Assembly: GCF_900176205.1 (NCBI RefSeq)
Contig: NZ_LT859959.1
Location: 5,353,001-5,417,000 of the forward strand
Length of the DNA stretch: 64,000 nucleotides
From: Bradyrhizobium sp. ORS 285
Lineage (GTDB): Bacteria > Pseudomonadota > Alphaproteobacteria > Rhizobiales > Xanthobacteraceae
Direction: 5' to 3'
Part shown: one piece after another, positions 17,948-29,208 of the stretch
Layout: every line of letters starts with the position of its first letter
Position numbering within the stretch: the first letter of the stretch is position 1
Position numbers and translations under genes: made by a program
Notes under the pieces: model-generated
What the model was told of the DNA's origin: nothing
Database searches by the model: none
The model's input: only the letters and a program-made list of their open reading frames with translations

Positions 17948-18176
17948 AGCCGTCGAGTTCGTCGCAACGGGCAATATTCTTCGGCCCCTAGGGACAATCT
18001 TCCCAGATCCGGAAAGAGGCGATCAATTCGTCAGCTTGTTTCCGCGGCGCGGTCGCATTGTTGCACTCGGTCCTGGTTTGCAAGTAGCACGATCAAAAGG
18101 AACAAGAACGTGCGCCAGAGCCGCAGTCCCAATTTTGCAAGTGCAGCATTGACCGAGAGAACGAGACCTTTGCCGA

Positions 18177-18812
18177 ATGTATCGCGTTCTGCTCGTCGAT
18201 GACCATCCGGTCGTGATCACCGCCTGCCGCTCTCTGCTGAATGCGGCCGGCATTGGTTCCCTGTCCGAAGCGCACGACGCGGAGAGCGGCTACACAGCCT
18301 ATGTCCGCGACCGACCGCACGCCGCGGTGGTCGATCTTCGGCTCAAGGGTGATGACCTCGGCGGGATCGGGCTGATCGAGCGGATGCGGTCTCATGACCC
18401 CGGAGCCAGGATCCTGGTCTTCAGCATGCTCGCCGATCCGCGCATCGTCCGCTCGGCAATCGACGCCGGCGCCAGCGGCTATCTGCTCAAGGACGCTCCA
18501 CCGCACGAGTTGCCGAAGGCACTGGAGCAGGTTCGCTCGGGCGGCACTTACCTCGATCCGCAGCTTGCAACGCGAATCGCCATGCTCCTCGCCGATACGG
18601 ACGGCGCGCCTGACACGGCGTTGACGCCACGGGAGCGCCAGGCGCTTGCGTTGCTCGCGCAAGCCAAGTCCTATCAGGCCATCGCCGACCAGCTCGGCAT
18701 CAGCTACAAGACCGTCATCAACCTGACCTACCGGCTACGGCAGAAGCTCGGCGCGCGCAGCCTGCCCGACCTCGTTCGCCTCGCTGTCGAGATGTCACGC
18801 CCCCGCATTTAA
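18177..18812 (+). CDS. Response regulator, NarL/FixJ (LuxR-HTH) type
   Basis: A 211-residue DNA-binding regulator. The N-terminal receiver has the acidic pair Asp8/Asp9 (LLVDDH), the phospho-acceptor Asp53 (VVDLRL) and Lys near 105 (YLLKDA). The C-terminal LuxR-type HTH spans about 147-205 (LTPRERQALALLAQAKSYQAI). No sensor kinase is adjacent, so it is an orphan. It is divergent from the TonB-dependent receptor and shares its upstream region, which makes control of that receptor a reasonable but unproven idea. The start at 18177 has a GAGAACGAGA-type site upstream. Confidence 0.92.
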   Translation: MYRVLLVDDHPVVITACRSLLNAAGIGSLSEAHDAESGYTAYVRDRPHAAVVDLRLKGDDLGGIGLIERMRSHDPGARILVFSMLADPRIVRSAIDAGASGYLLKDAPPHELPKALEQVRSGGTYLDPQLATRIAMLLADTDGAPDTALTPRERQALALLAQAKSYQAIADQLGISYKTVINLTYRLRQKLGARSLPDLVRLAVEMSRPRI

Positions 18813-18867
18813 GGAGGTCGCGTCGACTCGGCTGCGGGCGAGACATCCGCTGTATACGGCGCGCGCC

Positions 18868-18905
18868 AATAAAAAGGCCCGCGACGGCGCACCGTCGCAG
18901 GCCTT
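18868..18905 (-). terminator. Rho-independent terminator of the EF-hand gene
   Basis: On the minus strand, AAGGCCTGCGACGG pairs with CCGTCGCGGGCCTT and is followed by TTTATT. It lies 29 bases after the EF-hand stop codon and also sits between two convergent genes, so it may work in both directions. Confidence 0.8.
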
Positions 18906-18933
18906 CACCACGTCGTCCGATCTCGATCGACGT

Positions 18934-19329
18934 TTACTTCAGCAGCTTGGCGACGGACTTCAGCTCCTTCGAATCGAGCGTGCCGTCATTATCGGGATCG
19001 GCCGCCTTGAAGCGGCCCTCCACCAGCGCGAGATACTCGTCCTTGGTCAGCGTCCCATCATTGTCGGGATCAGCGGCCTTGAGGTCCTTGGCCGAGACGC
19101 GGCCGCGCAGCTCCTTGGCATCGAGCGTGCCGTCATGGTCGCGATCGAGCTTGTCGAAAAGCGCGCCGGCCGCGGCGCGAACCTCGTTCATGTCGGCCGT
19201 GCCGTCCTTGTCGGGATCGATCGAGGTCAGCAGCTTCGAGGGCGCCGGTGCGCTCACCGCCATCGTCGAGGTGCCGACGATCGCGGCCATGCCGACGGCA
19301 GCAGCCGTCATCATCAGTTTCCAATTCAT
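18934..19329 (-). CDS. Secreted EF-hand calcium-binding protein
   Basis: A 131-residue protein with a signal peptide (MNWKLMMTAAAVGMAAIVG, cleavage after VSA near residue 28). The mature part has four DxDxDG EF-hand loops in a row: DPDKDGTADMNE, DRDHDGTLDAKE, DPDNDGTLTKDE and DPDNDGTLDSKE. Each has Asp at positions 1, 3 and 5 and Glu at 12, so all four should bind calcium. The periplasmic location fits such a sensor or buffer; the partner is unknown. ATG 19329 is chosen for the signal peptide and GAGGAT upstream. It lies in the TonB-uptake neighbourhood, but no functional link is shown. Confidence 0.88.
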   Translation of the reverse strand: MNWKLMMTAAAVGMAAIVGTSTMAVSAPAPSKLLTSIDPDKDGTADMNEVRAAAGALFDKLDRDHDGTLDAKELRGRVSAKDLKAADPDNDGTLTKDEYLALVEGRFKAADPDNDGTLDSKELKSVAKLLK

Positions 19330-19509
19330 CGAATAGATCCTCTGTCTCCGCCGTCCGACGGGGCGGCGATGAAGGCCTGGCAAACAACGTATGCGAGCGC
19401 CGCCGGTTTCAGCGGTAAGGCGGCATCACGGAACTGAGGTATTGGACGTACCGAGATTTCGCAAGTGCAAGAAGGTCCGGCATGGGAATTTACTGCTGAT
19501 GTGTCGGGA

Positions 19510-19812
19510 TCAGAACCTCGGCCCGTGTAGGAAATATCTCCCCGGACGATCACGGCGCGGCACCGGTTCGCGGACCGAAGCCGCGGTGGCGCGGGCTTGG
19601 GCCCGGGTGTTGACGGCGACGTCATGCCTGCGCTTCGCAGCATGCCGCCGCTTGGTCCCGCCATGCGCAGTCTTTCCCCCGCCCGTGCTGACGCGCTTGG
19701 CGCCGACATGGGTTTCATTCCACCAGGCTTCCAGCCGATCTCGCATCGATTGCTCCCGCGCGAGCGCGTGGCCATCAGGCAGCAGCATCGACAGCAGCAG
19801 TATGGCCATCAT
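19510..19812 (-). CDS. Possible small secreted basic protein
   Basis: A tentative 100-residue protein. It begins with a plausible signal sequence (MMAILLLSMLLPDGHALA), followed by REQSMRDRLEAWWNETHVG and a basic Arg/His/Lys-rich tail. The start could be ATG 19812 or 19809; the ribosome binding site (GGGG) is very close, which lowers confidence. The frame stays open much further upstream, but that part has no coding character. No family recognised. The signal-peptide-like start is the main support. Confidence 0.4.
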   Translation of the reverse strand: MMAILLLSMLLPDGHALAREQSMRDRLEAWWNETHVGAKRVSTGGGKTAHGGTKRRHAAKRRHDVAVNTRAQARATAASVREPVPRRDRPGRYFLHGPRF

Positions 19813-20186
19813 CCCCAGCCGTAACGGCAGAGACCGGCGATGACGATGAGCAGGAGTGTGAAGCACGTCGGATCCATTCTCCGGCTGATCTGCGATCAGC
19901 AACACATGCCGCAAGGCATGTCCTTGCTCTATGACCTCATTGTGTTTGCAACGCGCCACATTCATCGCGGCGTTGAGATTCATTCGCGAATGGGCTGCCA
20001 CATTGTATCGGTCAAAATGTCCCGATCGGCTTGCCAAAACATCCCTATTGCCGCCGATGCGCTCGCTGAGCTGACAAATAGGGCGAGCGGCTCCTGATCG
20101 TTTCCCGATTGCGTCATCTTTCAGCCGAGACCGCCGCATGTTTTCGCCGTGCGCGCTCGTTAGCTCCTGTTCAGGGGAGCGCAAGG
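19813..20186. other. Intergenic region without recognised feature
   Basis: About 370 bases of lower GC than the surroundings lie upstream of the outer-membrane protein gene at 20187. Open frames on both strands lack start signals and protein-like composition. I see no repeat, RNA gene or operator. Confidence 0.35.
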
Positions 20187-21083
20187 ATGCAATCGAGCGG
20201 CGGCACAAGCGGACAACAAAGACGATCGCGATGGTGCATGACCGTTGCGGCCCTTCTTCTCGCTCCATTTGATGCGGCCGCCGAGGAGATCCAGGGAAAT
20301 GACCCGGCATCTCCTGGCCATTTCCAGATCGAGCAGCGCTTCGGCTACGTCACGACCTTCAATCCACAGCAGCAGAACAACGGCCGCCGTGCCACGCAGC
20401 GCGCACTCACCGGCGAGACCGAGATCGGCTACTCGCCGACCGAGTGGTACGAGATCGCGCTGACCTCGCCTTACGCCATCGCGCGCGCCAACGTGCCGAT
20501 GGCCATGGGCAACGTGATGGACAATGGCGTGCCCGGCTACTCATTCCAGTCCGGCGGCGTCACCATCCGCCAGACCTTCATCCAGGGCGACCGGCTCGAG
20601 CGAACGGTCTTTCTCGGCCTGGTGTCACGTACCATCCTGGCGCCTCAGGGCGGCCTCACGCCGGATCTGTGGGTCGCCAACAAGGCCGGCGCCGGCCAGC
20701 CGGGCGCGCCGCGCTTCGTGCAGGAGGCGACGCCGCGCGTGGCGCAGATGTTCACGCCGATCATCGGCCTCAACCTGCCCAACGACTATCAACTGATCTT
20801 CAACGCCAACATGACGTTCGGCATCGATGGCGCCGGCTCGGCGTTCGAGCCATCAGTGCGATTCGTCAAACGGCTCAGCGACCGCTGGACCGTCGGCATC
20901 GAGCATTTCTCCAATCTCGGGCCGCTCGGCCACATCCTGCCGTGGAATCAGCAGATGCAGACGCTCTATGCCGTCGCCGACACCAAATTCAAAGGCTTCG
21001 AGTTCAGCTTCGGCGTCGGCTACGGGCTGACCAACGCCTCGCGTGGCCTCGCGATCAAGACCAGCATCGGCAAGGATTTCTGA
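20187..21083 (+). CDS. Outer-membrane beta-barrel protein (phenol-degradation MetA/transporter-like)
   Basis: A 298-residue protein with a twin-basic signal region (QQRRSRWCMTVAALLLAPF, cleavage after AAA near residue 34). It has alternating beta-strand patterns throughout (FQIEQRFGYVTTF, YEIALTSPYAI, WTVGIEHFSN) and a terminal Phe (SIGKDF), the outer-membrane barrel signature. The pattern resembles the MetA-pathway phenol degradation-like family of unknown function. ATG 20187 follows GGGGAGCGCAAGG. The next gene, a small secreted protein, begins 51 bases later, so the two are probably co-transcribed. It may be a channel or sensor at the outer membrane. Confidence 0.85.
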   Translation: MQSSGGTSGQQRRSRWCMTVAALLLAPFDAAAEEIQGNDPASPGHFQIEQRFGYVTTFNPQQQNNGRRATQRALTGETEIGYSPTEWYEIALTSPYAIARANVPMAMGNVMDNGVPGYSFQSGGVTIRQTFIQGDRLERTVFLGLVSRTILAPQGGLTPDLWVANKAGAGQPGAPRFVQEATPRVAQMFTPIIGLNLPNDYQLIFNANMTFGIDGAGSAFEPSVRFVKRLSDRWTVGIEHFSNLGPLGHILPWNQQMQTLYAVADTKFKGFEFSFGVGYGLTNASRGLAIKTSIGKDF

Positions 21084-21134
21084 CCTCGCCACGCGCCCTG
21101 CTCGCTTCAACTCAACCTACCAAAAGGACTCGTC

Positions 21135-21476
21135 ATGCGTCGCCTCGTCACCGCCTGCGCCGTTCTCCTGCTGGCCGGCTCCGCCGCCTCAGCCGAGGAC
21201 GGCCCGCGCTTTCTCAACCGCACCGGCCAGACGATCGTGAAGATGTATCTCGCAGCCGCCGGCACCAAGAACTGGGGCGCCGATCAGTGCAAGAACGACG
21301 ACGAAGGCATGGTCGACCACAATGAGCGTATGACCCTGGTCGGCGTGAAATCAGGGCGCTACGACATCAAGCTGTCCGAACAAAACGGCCGCACCTGTTT
21401 CGCCAAGAACATCGAGCTGAAGGAAGGTGCGCAATTCGTCGTGCGCGACACCGACCTGACGGAGTGCTCCAAGTAG
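21135..21476 (+). CDS. Small secreted protein, function unknown
   Basis: A 113-residue protein with a signal peptide (MRRLVTACAVLLLAGSAASA, cleavage near residue 20). The mature domain of ~93 residues is beta-rich (FLNRTGQTIVKMYLAAAGTKNWG) and has three cysteines (DQCKND, RTCFAKN, TECSK). The pattern around NRTGxTIxxLYxSPxxxxxWG is common in small periplasmic proteins of alphaproteobacteria that have no known function. It is probably in one transcript with the outer-membrane protein gene 51 bases upstream. It converges with tonB. Confidence 0.82.
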   Translation: MRRLVTACAVLLLAGSAASAEDGPRFLNRTGQTIVKMYLAAAGTKNWGADQCKNDDEGMVDHNERMTLVGVKSGRYDIKLSEQNGRTCFAKNIELKEGAQFVVRDTDLTECSK

Positions 21477-21543
21477 AGCGCGATCTCGCCGCCCCACAGA
21501 GCAGGACATCGTCGTGCGCTCGCGCTCTTTCGAGTTGCTCAGC

Positions 21544-22455
21544 CTACTGAGGTCGAATGCGGATCGGGATGACCAGCGAGGTTTGCGCCTGAGTCATCTC
21601 GGCCGGAAATGGCGGGAAGGGCTGGGCGCGATCGACCAGTTCGAGCGCGGCACGATCGACGGTGGCAGAGCCGGAGCTCGACGCGATCCGCCGCGAGACG
21701 AGACGTCCGTTGCGCGCGATGACGGCGCTGACACTGACCGTTCCGCCCTCTTTGCCGCCGCTGGCCGTGGTGTTGTAGCGCCGGAAATGAGCGATGAATT
21801 CGCTGTTCCAACTGGCCCTGCCCTGCCGTGCGCCCTCGCTATCGGCGCCGGCATTCGGCGCAGCGGCCGAACGGGCCGGCCGGCTCGGCAGCGCCGCAAC
21901 CTGCTTCGGCGGCGCGGGCTTCTTCTCGACCTTCCTCTCGGGCGGCTTGTGCTCGACGCGCTCGGGGGCCGGCTTCGCCTCCGGCGGCTTGGCCTCGATC
22001 GGCTTCGGCGGCGGCGGAGGCGGCAGCACGACGTCATCGGCGCGCGGCGGCTCGGGCGCCAGCGCCACCTGCGGAGCGGGCTCGGGCGTGGGAGTGACTT
22101 CGGGCACGGGCACCGGCTGGGCCATCACCTGGGGCTCGGGCTCGGATGAAGGCTGCGGCACCGGCTCGGCGACGGCTTCGCGCGCAACGGGTTCGTCCTT
22201 GGCCGGCTCGTCCTTCGGCGTGGGCTCGGCCTGAGGCGCGTCCTGAATTGCCGGCGCCGGCTCGCTCACCACGGCCGGCGTAAACACGACATCGAAGGCA
22301 GGAGCTTCTGCGCGCCCTTGCGGCGCCGGCCGCAACAACAAATAGCCGACGGCGAGCCCGACATGCAGCCCGGCCACCACCAGCGCCGCCGTCGTCCACA
22401 GCGCCCGCTCCCGGCGGTCCTCATTCTCATATGGATCAAGCGTCAGGACGCTCAC
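21544..22455 (-). CDS. tonB: Energy transducer TonB
   Basis: A 303-residue protein spanning the periplasm. It has a cytoplasmic N-terminus, one membrane helix (WTTAALVVAGLHVGLAVGYLL, about 20-40) with the conserved His typical of TonB helices, a long Pro/Glu/Lys linker (about 60-200) and a C-terminal TonB domain (about 215-303; FIAHFRRYNTT and GTVSVSAVIARNGRLVS). It couples the ExbB/ExbD proton motor to outer-membrane receptors such as the one at 15461-17881. Its ATG overlaps the exbD stop by 4 bases (ATGA), so translation is coupled. It is the last gene of exbB-exbD-tonB. Confidence 0.95.
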   Translation of the reverse strand: MSVLTLDPYENEDRRERALWTTAALVVAGLHVGLAVGYLLLRPAPQGRAEAPAFDVVFTPAVVSEPAPAIQDAPQAEPTPKDEPAKDEPVAREAVAEPVPQPSSEPEPQVMAQPVPVPEVTPTPEPAPQVALAPEPPRADDVVLPPPPPPKPIEAKPPEAKPAPERVEHKPPERKVEKKPAPPKQVAALPSRPARSAAAPNAGADSEGARQGRASWNSEFIAHFRRYNTTASGGKEGGTVSVSAVIARNGRLVSRRIASSSGSATVDRAALELVDRAQPFPPFPAEMTQAQTSLVIPIRIRPQ

Positions 22456-22877
22456 GGCGCGGCCCGATCTTCCAGCGCGACCAGCGCCACCTTGGTGTAG
22501 CCGGCGCGGCGCAAGCTGTTCATCAGCGCCATGACCTCACCATAGGACAGCGTCTGGTCGGCGCGCAGCAGCACGCGCTGGCCATGATCGGACTTGGTCG
22601 CTGCATCGAGCGAAGCCGCAATATCCCCCTGCCCAACGCTCTGGTCGCCGACGGCGAGCGAGCGGTCGGCCTTGAACGTCACGAAGACAGGCGTTTCCGC
22701 GCGCGGCTGCGGCTCGGCCGAGATCGCCGGCAGGTTGACCGGGATATCGACGGTCGCGAGCGGTGCCGCCACCATGAAGATGATCAGGAGCACCAGCATG
22801 ACGTCGATGAACGGCGTCACGTTGATGTCGTGCGTCTCCTCGAACTCGTCGGGACGCTTGGCGAGCTTGACGGCCAT
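22452..22877 (-). CDS. exbD: TonB-system biopolymer transport protein ExbD
   Basis: A 141-residue inner-membrane protein with one membrane helix (about 22-42). The helix carries the essential Asp25 in NVTPFIDVMLVLLIIFMV, the residue through which protons pass in ExbD, TolR and MotB. The periplasmic domain of ~95 residues follows. It starts 3 bases after the exbB stop and overlaps tonB by 4 bases. Together with ExbB it forms the motor that energises TonB. Confidence 0.95.
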   Translation of the reverse strand: MAVKLAKRPDEFEETHDINVTPFIDVMLVLLIIFMVAAPLATVDIPVNLPAISAEPQPRAETPVFVTFKADRSLAVGDQSVGQGDIAASLDAATKSDHGQRVLLRADQTLSYGEVMALMNSLRRAGYTKVALVALEDRAAP

Positions 22878-22880
22878 GGC

Positions 22881-23657
22881 CTACTCCGCCGGATTGACGA
22901 TCGACATCAGCGGCGCATCGACCGCGCGGATGGCGCTACGCCGCGCTTCCGCGGGACCGGCATGCTGACGGTCGAGATCGCGGCTGAGCAGGCGCATCAC
23001 CGCCACCGAGGCATCGGCGATCACGGCGCGATAGCCGCCGGTGGCGCGCGCAAACAGATTGTAGATGACAACCGCGGGTATCGCTGCCGCAAGGCCGAAT
23101 GCAGTCGCGAGCAGCGCCTCGGCGATTCCAGGTGCGACCACCGCGAGGTTGGTGGTGTGAGCATGCGAGATGCCGATGAAGCTGTTCATGATGCCCCAGA
23201 CCGTGCCGAACAAGCCGACGAAGGGCCCGACCGCGCCGACGGTAGCCAGAAGGCCGATGCCGCGTCCGATCCGGGCCACGGCGCCGGCTTCAATGCGTTC
23301 GAACTGCCAGGCGACGCGCTCCTTGATGCCGTCGGCCGGCAGGCCGCGCGACTTGTCGATTTCATCCTCGGCCACGGCAAGCAGACGCCCGACCACGCCA
23401 TCTTCGGCGGCACTGCGTCCCGTCGCATCCGACAAAGAGCGCGCAGCAACGGCAACCCCGAGCGCACCGCGCGCCGTGCGCAGTGCGGAGCGCAGCTGGA
23501 TCGTCTTGACCACGAGAACGGTCCAGGTCGCGACCGACGCCAGCGCCAGTCCGATCATCACCGCCTTCACGACGATGTCGGCCTGCATGAACATGGTCCA
23601 GGGCGACAGCGCTTCGGGCAGCGTGCTCGCGAGACTGGCGATATGCGCCTGATCCAT
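22881..23657 (-). CDS. exbB: TonB-system energizer ExbB
   Basis: A 258-residue MotA/TolQ/ExbB channel-family protein with three membrane helices. A first helix near residues 28-50 (VVKAVMIGLALASVATWTVL) is followed by a large cytoplasmic loop and two further helices (IGLLATVGAVGPFVGLFGTVW and the region around EALLATAFGLAAAIPAVVIYN). The conserved GTVWGIMNSF motif is present. It is the first gene of exbB-exbD-tonB. ATG 23657 follows AGGGAGTTCGGCC. About 330 bases upstream contain no obvious Fur, Irr or RirA box that I can identify by eye. Confidence 0.95.
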   Translation of the reverse strand: MDQAHIASLASTLPEALSPWTMFMQADIVVKAVMIGLALASVATWTVLVVKTIQLRSALRTARGALGVAVAARSLSDATGRSAAEDGVVGRLLAVAEDEIDKSRGLPADGIKERVAWQFERIEAGAVARIGRGIGLLATVGAVGPFVGLFGTVWGIMNSFIGISHAHTTNLAVVAPGIAEALLATAFGLAAAIPAVVIYNLFARATGGYRAVIADASVAVMRLLSRDLDRQHAGPAEARRSAIRAVDAPLMSIVNPAE

Positions 23658-23990
23658 GGCCGAACTCCCTCGATGGCCCCGTGATTGGTGATCGCGATCC
23701 CAACGCGGTTCGCATGGAGCGACGCCGGATCGTGCCGAGGCCTTGTTGTTTCCCGTCGTTGGGGCAAAGTCGCGGCGAAGATCGCGACAAATCCCGATGA
23801 GGAAGAGTGCCGCCTGTCCTCATCGGCTTCAAGGCGCTTGCAATGTGGAAGTTGTCCCAGGTGCCCCGGGAAGAATTCCCGAATGGAACGGGAGACGCTC
23901 TCATCCAGGCAAAAGAAAAGGCCGGGATCGCTCCCGGCCTTAGGTGATTGGATCGCCCGGTCGAGCCGGACGATCCCTTTGACAAGATGC
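23658..23990. other. Intergenic region between exbB and glpV
   Basis: This stretch of about 333 bases should contain the exbBD-tonB promoter. The only structure I can name is the glp terminator at 23911-23942. No iron-box-like palindrome was recognised. Confidence 0.4.
23911..23942 (-). terminator. Rho-independent terminator of the glp operon
   Basis: On the minus strand, AAGGCCGGG and CCCGGCCTT with a 6-base loop are followed by TTCTTTT. It lies about 50 bases after the glpV stop and marks the end of the glp transcription unit. Confidence 0.85.
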
Positions 23991-25787
23991 TTACTTGGCT
24001 TCGGCGCGCTTCGGCGGGGAGGCCGGCCACGACTTGATCAGCGTGTCGTAGTCGATCGTTTCGCCCTTCGGCTTCTCGTTCGCGAGCTTGCGCTGCGGAG
24101 CGATGTTGCCGTCCTTGGCCGACTTGTTGAACCAGAACTCGGCCGATTCCTTCTTGTTCAGCTTCGGACCGCAGTCGCCCTGCACCTTGGACTTCTCGAG
24201 GCGCTCGAGCACGGAGTCCTGAGCCGCCGCGAGGGCGTCCATCGCCTGCTGCGGAGTCTTCGCACCCGACGCCGCATCGCCGATGTTCTGCCACCAGAGC
24301 TGCGCCAGCTTCGGATAGTCGGGCACGTTGTTGCCGGTCGGGGTCCACTGCACGCGCGCGGGCGAGCGGTAGAACTCGATCAGGCCGCCGAGCTTCGGCG
24401 CACGCTCGGTGAACGACTTGTCCCAGATGTCGGATTCACGGATGAAGGTGAGACCGACATGGCTCTTCTTCAGCGACACCGTCTTGGAGACGATGAACTG
24501 CTGATACAGCCAGGCCGCCTTGCGGCGATCGACCGGGGTCGACTTCAGAAGCGTCAGCGAGCCGACGTCCTGATAGCCGAGCTTCATGCCATCCTTCCAA
24601 TACGAGCCGTGCGGCGACGGGGCCATGCGCCATTTCGGCGTGCCGTCGTCGTTCATGACGGGCAGGCCGGGCTTGACCATGTCGGCGGTGAAGGCGGTGT
24701 ACCAGAAGATCTGCTGGGCGATGTTGCCCTGCGACGGCACCGGACCCGACTCGGAGAAGGTCATGCCCTGGGCCTGCGGCGGAGCATACTTCTTCATCCA
24801 GTCGAGATACTTGGCGATCGAGTAGACGGCTGCGGGACCGTTGGTGTCGCCGCCACGCTCGATCGACGAGCCGACCGGACGGCAGCCTTCCATGCGGATG
24901 CCCCATTCGTCGACCGGCAGGCCGTTCGGCAGGCCCTTGTCGCCGTTGCCGGCCATCGACAGCCAGGCGTCGGTGAAGCGCCAGCCGAGCGACGGGTCCT
25001 TCTTGCCATAGTCCATATGGCCGTAGACCTTGACGCCGTTGATCTCCTTGATGTCGTTGGTGAAGAAGTCGGCGATGTCCTCATAGGCCGACCAGTTCAC
25101 GGGCACGCCGAGCTCATAGCCATACTTGGCCTTGAACTTGGCCTTGTAGTCCGGGTTGGTGAACCAGTCGTAACGGAACCAATAGAGGTTGGCGAACTGC
25201 TGGTCCGGCAGCTGATAGAGATGGCCGTTCGGCGCCGAGGTGAACGACGTTCCGATGAAGTCCTTGACGTCGAGCATCGGATTGGTGACGTCCTTGGCCT
25301 CGCCCGCCATCCACTCCGTCAGGTCGACCGCCTGGCCGTAGCGGAAGTGGGTGCCGATGAAGTCGGAATCGTTGATCCAGCCGTCATAGACGTTCTTGCC
25401 GGACTGCATCTGGGTCTGGATCTTCTCGACGACGTCACCTTCCTGGATGATGTCGTGCTTGACCTTGATGCCGGTGATTTCCTCGAACGCCTTGGCCAGC
25501 GTCTTGGCTTCGTATTCGTGCGTGGTCAGGGTCTCGGAGACGAAATTGATCTCCATGCCCTTGAAGGGTTGCGCGGCCTTGATGAACCACTGCATCTCCT
25601 TCATCTGGTCGTCCTTCGAGAGCGTGGACGGCTGGAATTCGGAGTCGATCCATTTCTTGGCAGCAGCCTCGTCGGCTCGCGCCGGCGCGGTGACCGCGGC
25701 CGACGCCGCCATCAGCGCAACCGCGCTCGTCATCATCCAGGCCCTTGCCCTCGTCGCAGGCCCGTTCCTTACCGGCAGATGTCGCAT
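23991..25787 (-). CDS. glpV: Glycerol ABC transporter substrate-binding protein
   Basis: A 598-residue periplasmic binding protein. The signal peptide is about residues 1-38 (cleavage after ARA). The large family-1-type domain has ITGIKVKHDIIQEGDVVEKI and the segment WRMAPSPHGSYWKDGMKLGY. Length and context match GlpV of the glpSTPQUV glycerol importer described in Rhizobium leguminosarum. It is the last gene of the operon and ends before a strong terminator. It is preceded by glpU with 72 bases between. That the ligand is glycerol rests on synteny with glpD, glpR and the permeases rather than on binding residues I can identify. Confidence 0.9.
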   Translation of the reverse strand: MRHLPVRNGPATRARAWMMTSAVALMAASAAVTAPARADEAAAKKWIDSEFQPSTLSKDDQMKEMQWFIKAAQPFKGMEINFVSETLTTHEYEAKTLAKAFEEITGIKVKHDIIQEGDVVEKIQTQMQSGKNVYDGWINDSDFIGTHFRYGQAVDLTEWMAGEAKDVTNPMLDVKDFIGTSFTSAPNGHLYQLPDQQFANLYWFRYDWFTNPDYKAKFKAKYGYELGVPVNWSAYEDIADFFTNDIKEINGVKVYGHMDYGKKDPSLGWRFTDAWLSMAGNGDKGLPNGLPVDEWGIRMEGCRPVGSSIERGGDTNGPAAVYSIAKYLDWMKKYAPPQAQGMTFSESGPVPSQGNIAQQIFWYTAFTADMVKPGLPVMNDDGTPKWRMAPSPHGSYWKDGMKLGYQDVGSLTLLKSTPVDRRKAAWLYQQFIVSKTVSLKKSHVGLTFIRESDIWDKSFTERAPKLGGLIEFYRSPARVQWTPTGNNVPDYPKLAQLWWQNIGDAASGAKTPQQAMDALAAAQDSVLERLEKSKVQGDCGPKLNKKESAEFWFNKSAKDGNIAPQRKLANEKPKGETIDYDTLIKSWPASPPKRAEAK

Positions 25788-25859
25788 GGTGTTCCTCCGT
25801 TGCAGCGACAGACTTTTTTCAGGCCCGGGTTGCCCCCGGATCTGCTCGTTCTCGTTTGC

Positions 25860-26189
25860 TCAGACGATGCGAAAGATCGCAACGGCCGAGGCAAGCGAAA
25901 CCACGGTTGCGAGCCACAGGCTCGAAATCTCGTATCCTTCCTCGCCGACCGGCAAGGTTGCAATGGTATCGGTGCCGACCAGGGCGATCCATGCCAGATG
26001 GATGACGGCCGCCAAAATCAGCGAAATGAACAGGCGGTCGCCGCGCGTGGTCGGAATGCGCAGCACGCCGACCCGCTCGACCTCAGGATAGCGCGCAGCG
26101 AGCAGCGTCATGATGACAAGCGTGCAGGCGAGCGCAGCGAAGAAGATCGCCGTCGGCGGCGTCCAGGCCATCCATGCGAGACTGTCCAT
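25860..26189 (-). CDS. glpU: DUF2160 small membrane protein of the glycerol importer locus
   Basis: A 109-residue inner-membrane protein with three hydrophobic segments (FFAALACTLVIMTLLAA, FISLILAAVIHLAWIALVG and SLWLATVVSLASAVAIFRIV). It belongs to the DUF2160 family, found almost only between the permease and binding-protein genes of rhizobial glycerol loci. Its role is unknown; an accessory subunit of the permease is the natural guess. A 137-bp palindromic element separates it from glpQ, so its expression may differ from the upstream genes. Confidence 0.85.
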   Translation of the reverse strand: MDSLAWMAWTPPTAIFFAALACTLVIMTLLAARYPEVERVGVLRIPTTRGDRLFISLILAAVIHLAWIALVGTDTIATLPVGEEGYEISSLWLATVVSLASAVAIFRIV

Positions 26190-26236
26190 GGCTCAAACCC
26201 TTCTGCCAGAAAGTTCGAAAGCTCCAGCGCGGAACG

Positions 26237-26373
26237 CGGTGCGCTCCCCTCCCCCCGCGCGAAGCGGAGCTTCGCTAGGCGGGGAGGGGTCGGGGGTGGG
26301 GGTCCACGCGAAGACTGCCCGTGGGGTACCCCCCTCCCCAGCCCTCCCCCACAAGGGGGGAGGGAGCGCACCG
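26237..26373. repeat. Palindromic element inside the glp operon
   Basis: The ends CGGTGCGCTCCC (26237-26248) and GGGAGCGCACCG (26362-26373) are perfect inverted repeats. The interior is G-tract/C-tract rich with nested hairpins (GAAGCGGAGCTTCGC; CCTCCCCC-ACAA-GGGGGGAGG). It sits between glpQ and glpU. Related C/G-tract elements are found at 58058-58290 and 61082-61238. Confidence 0.75.
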
Positions 26374-26404
26374 AGCTTCTGGCTGAAAGCTTGCGCCCGC
26401 ATCC

Positions 26405-28113
<1,709 letters not shown>

Positions 28114-28116
28114 CAC

Positions 28117-29196
<1,080 letters not shown>

Positions 29197-29208
29197 GCGG
29201 CATCTCCC

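Noticed and set aside
19840..20097. Plus-strand frame of 85 codons upstream of the outer-membrane protein gene
   Set aside because: No ribosome binding site, no recognisable pattern, and it lies in a lower-GC intergenic stretch.
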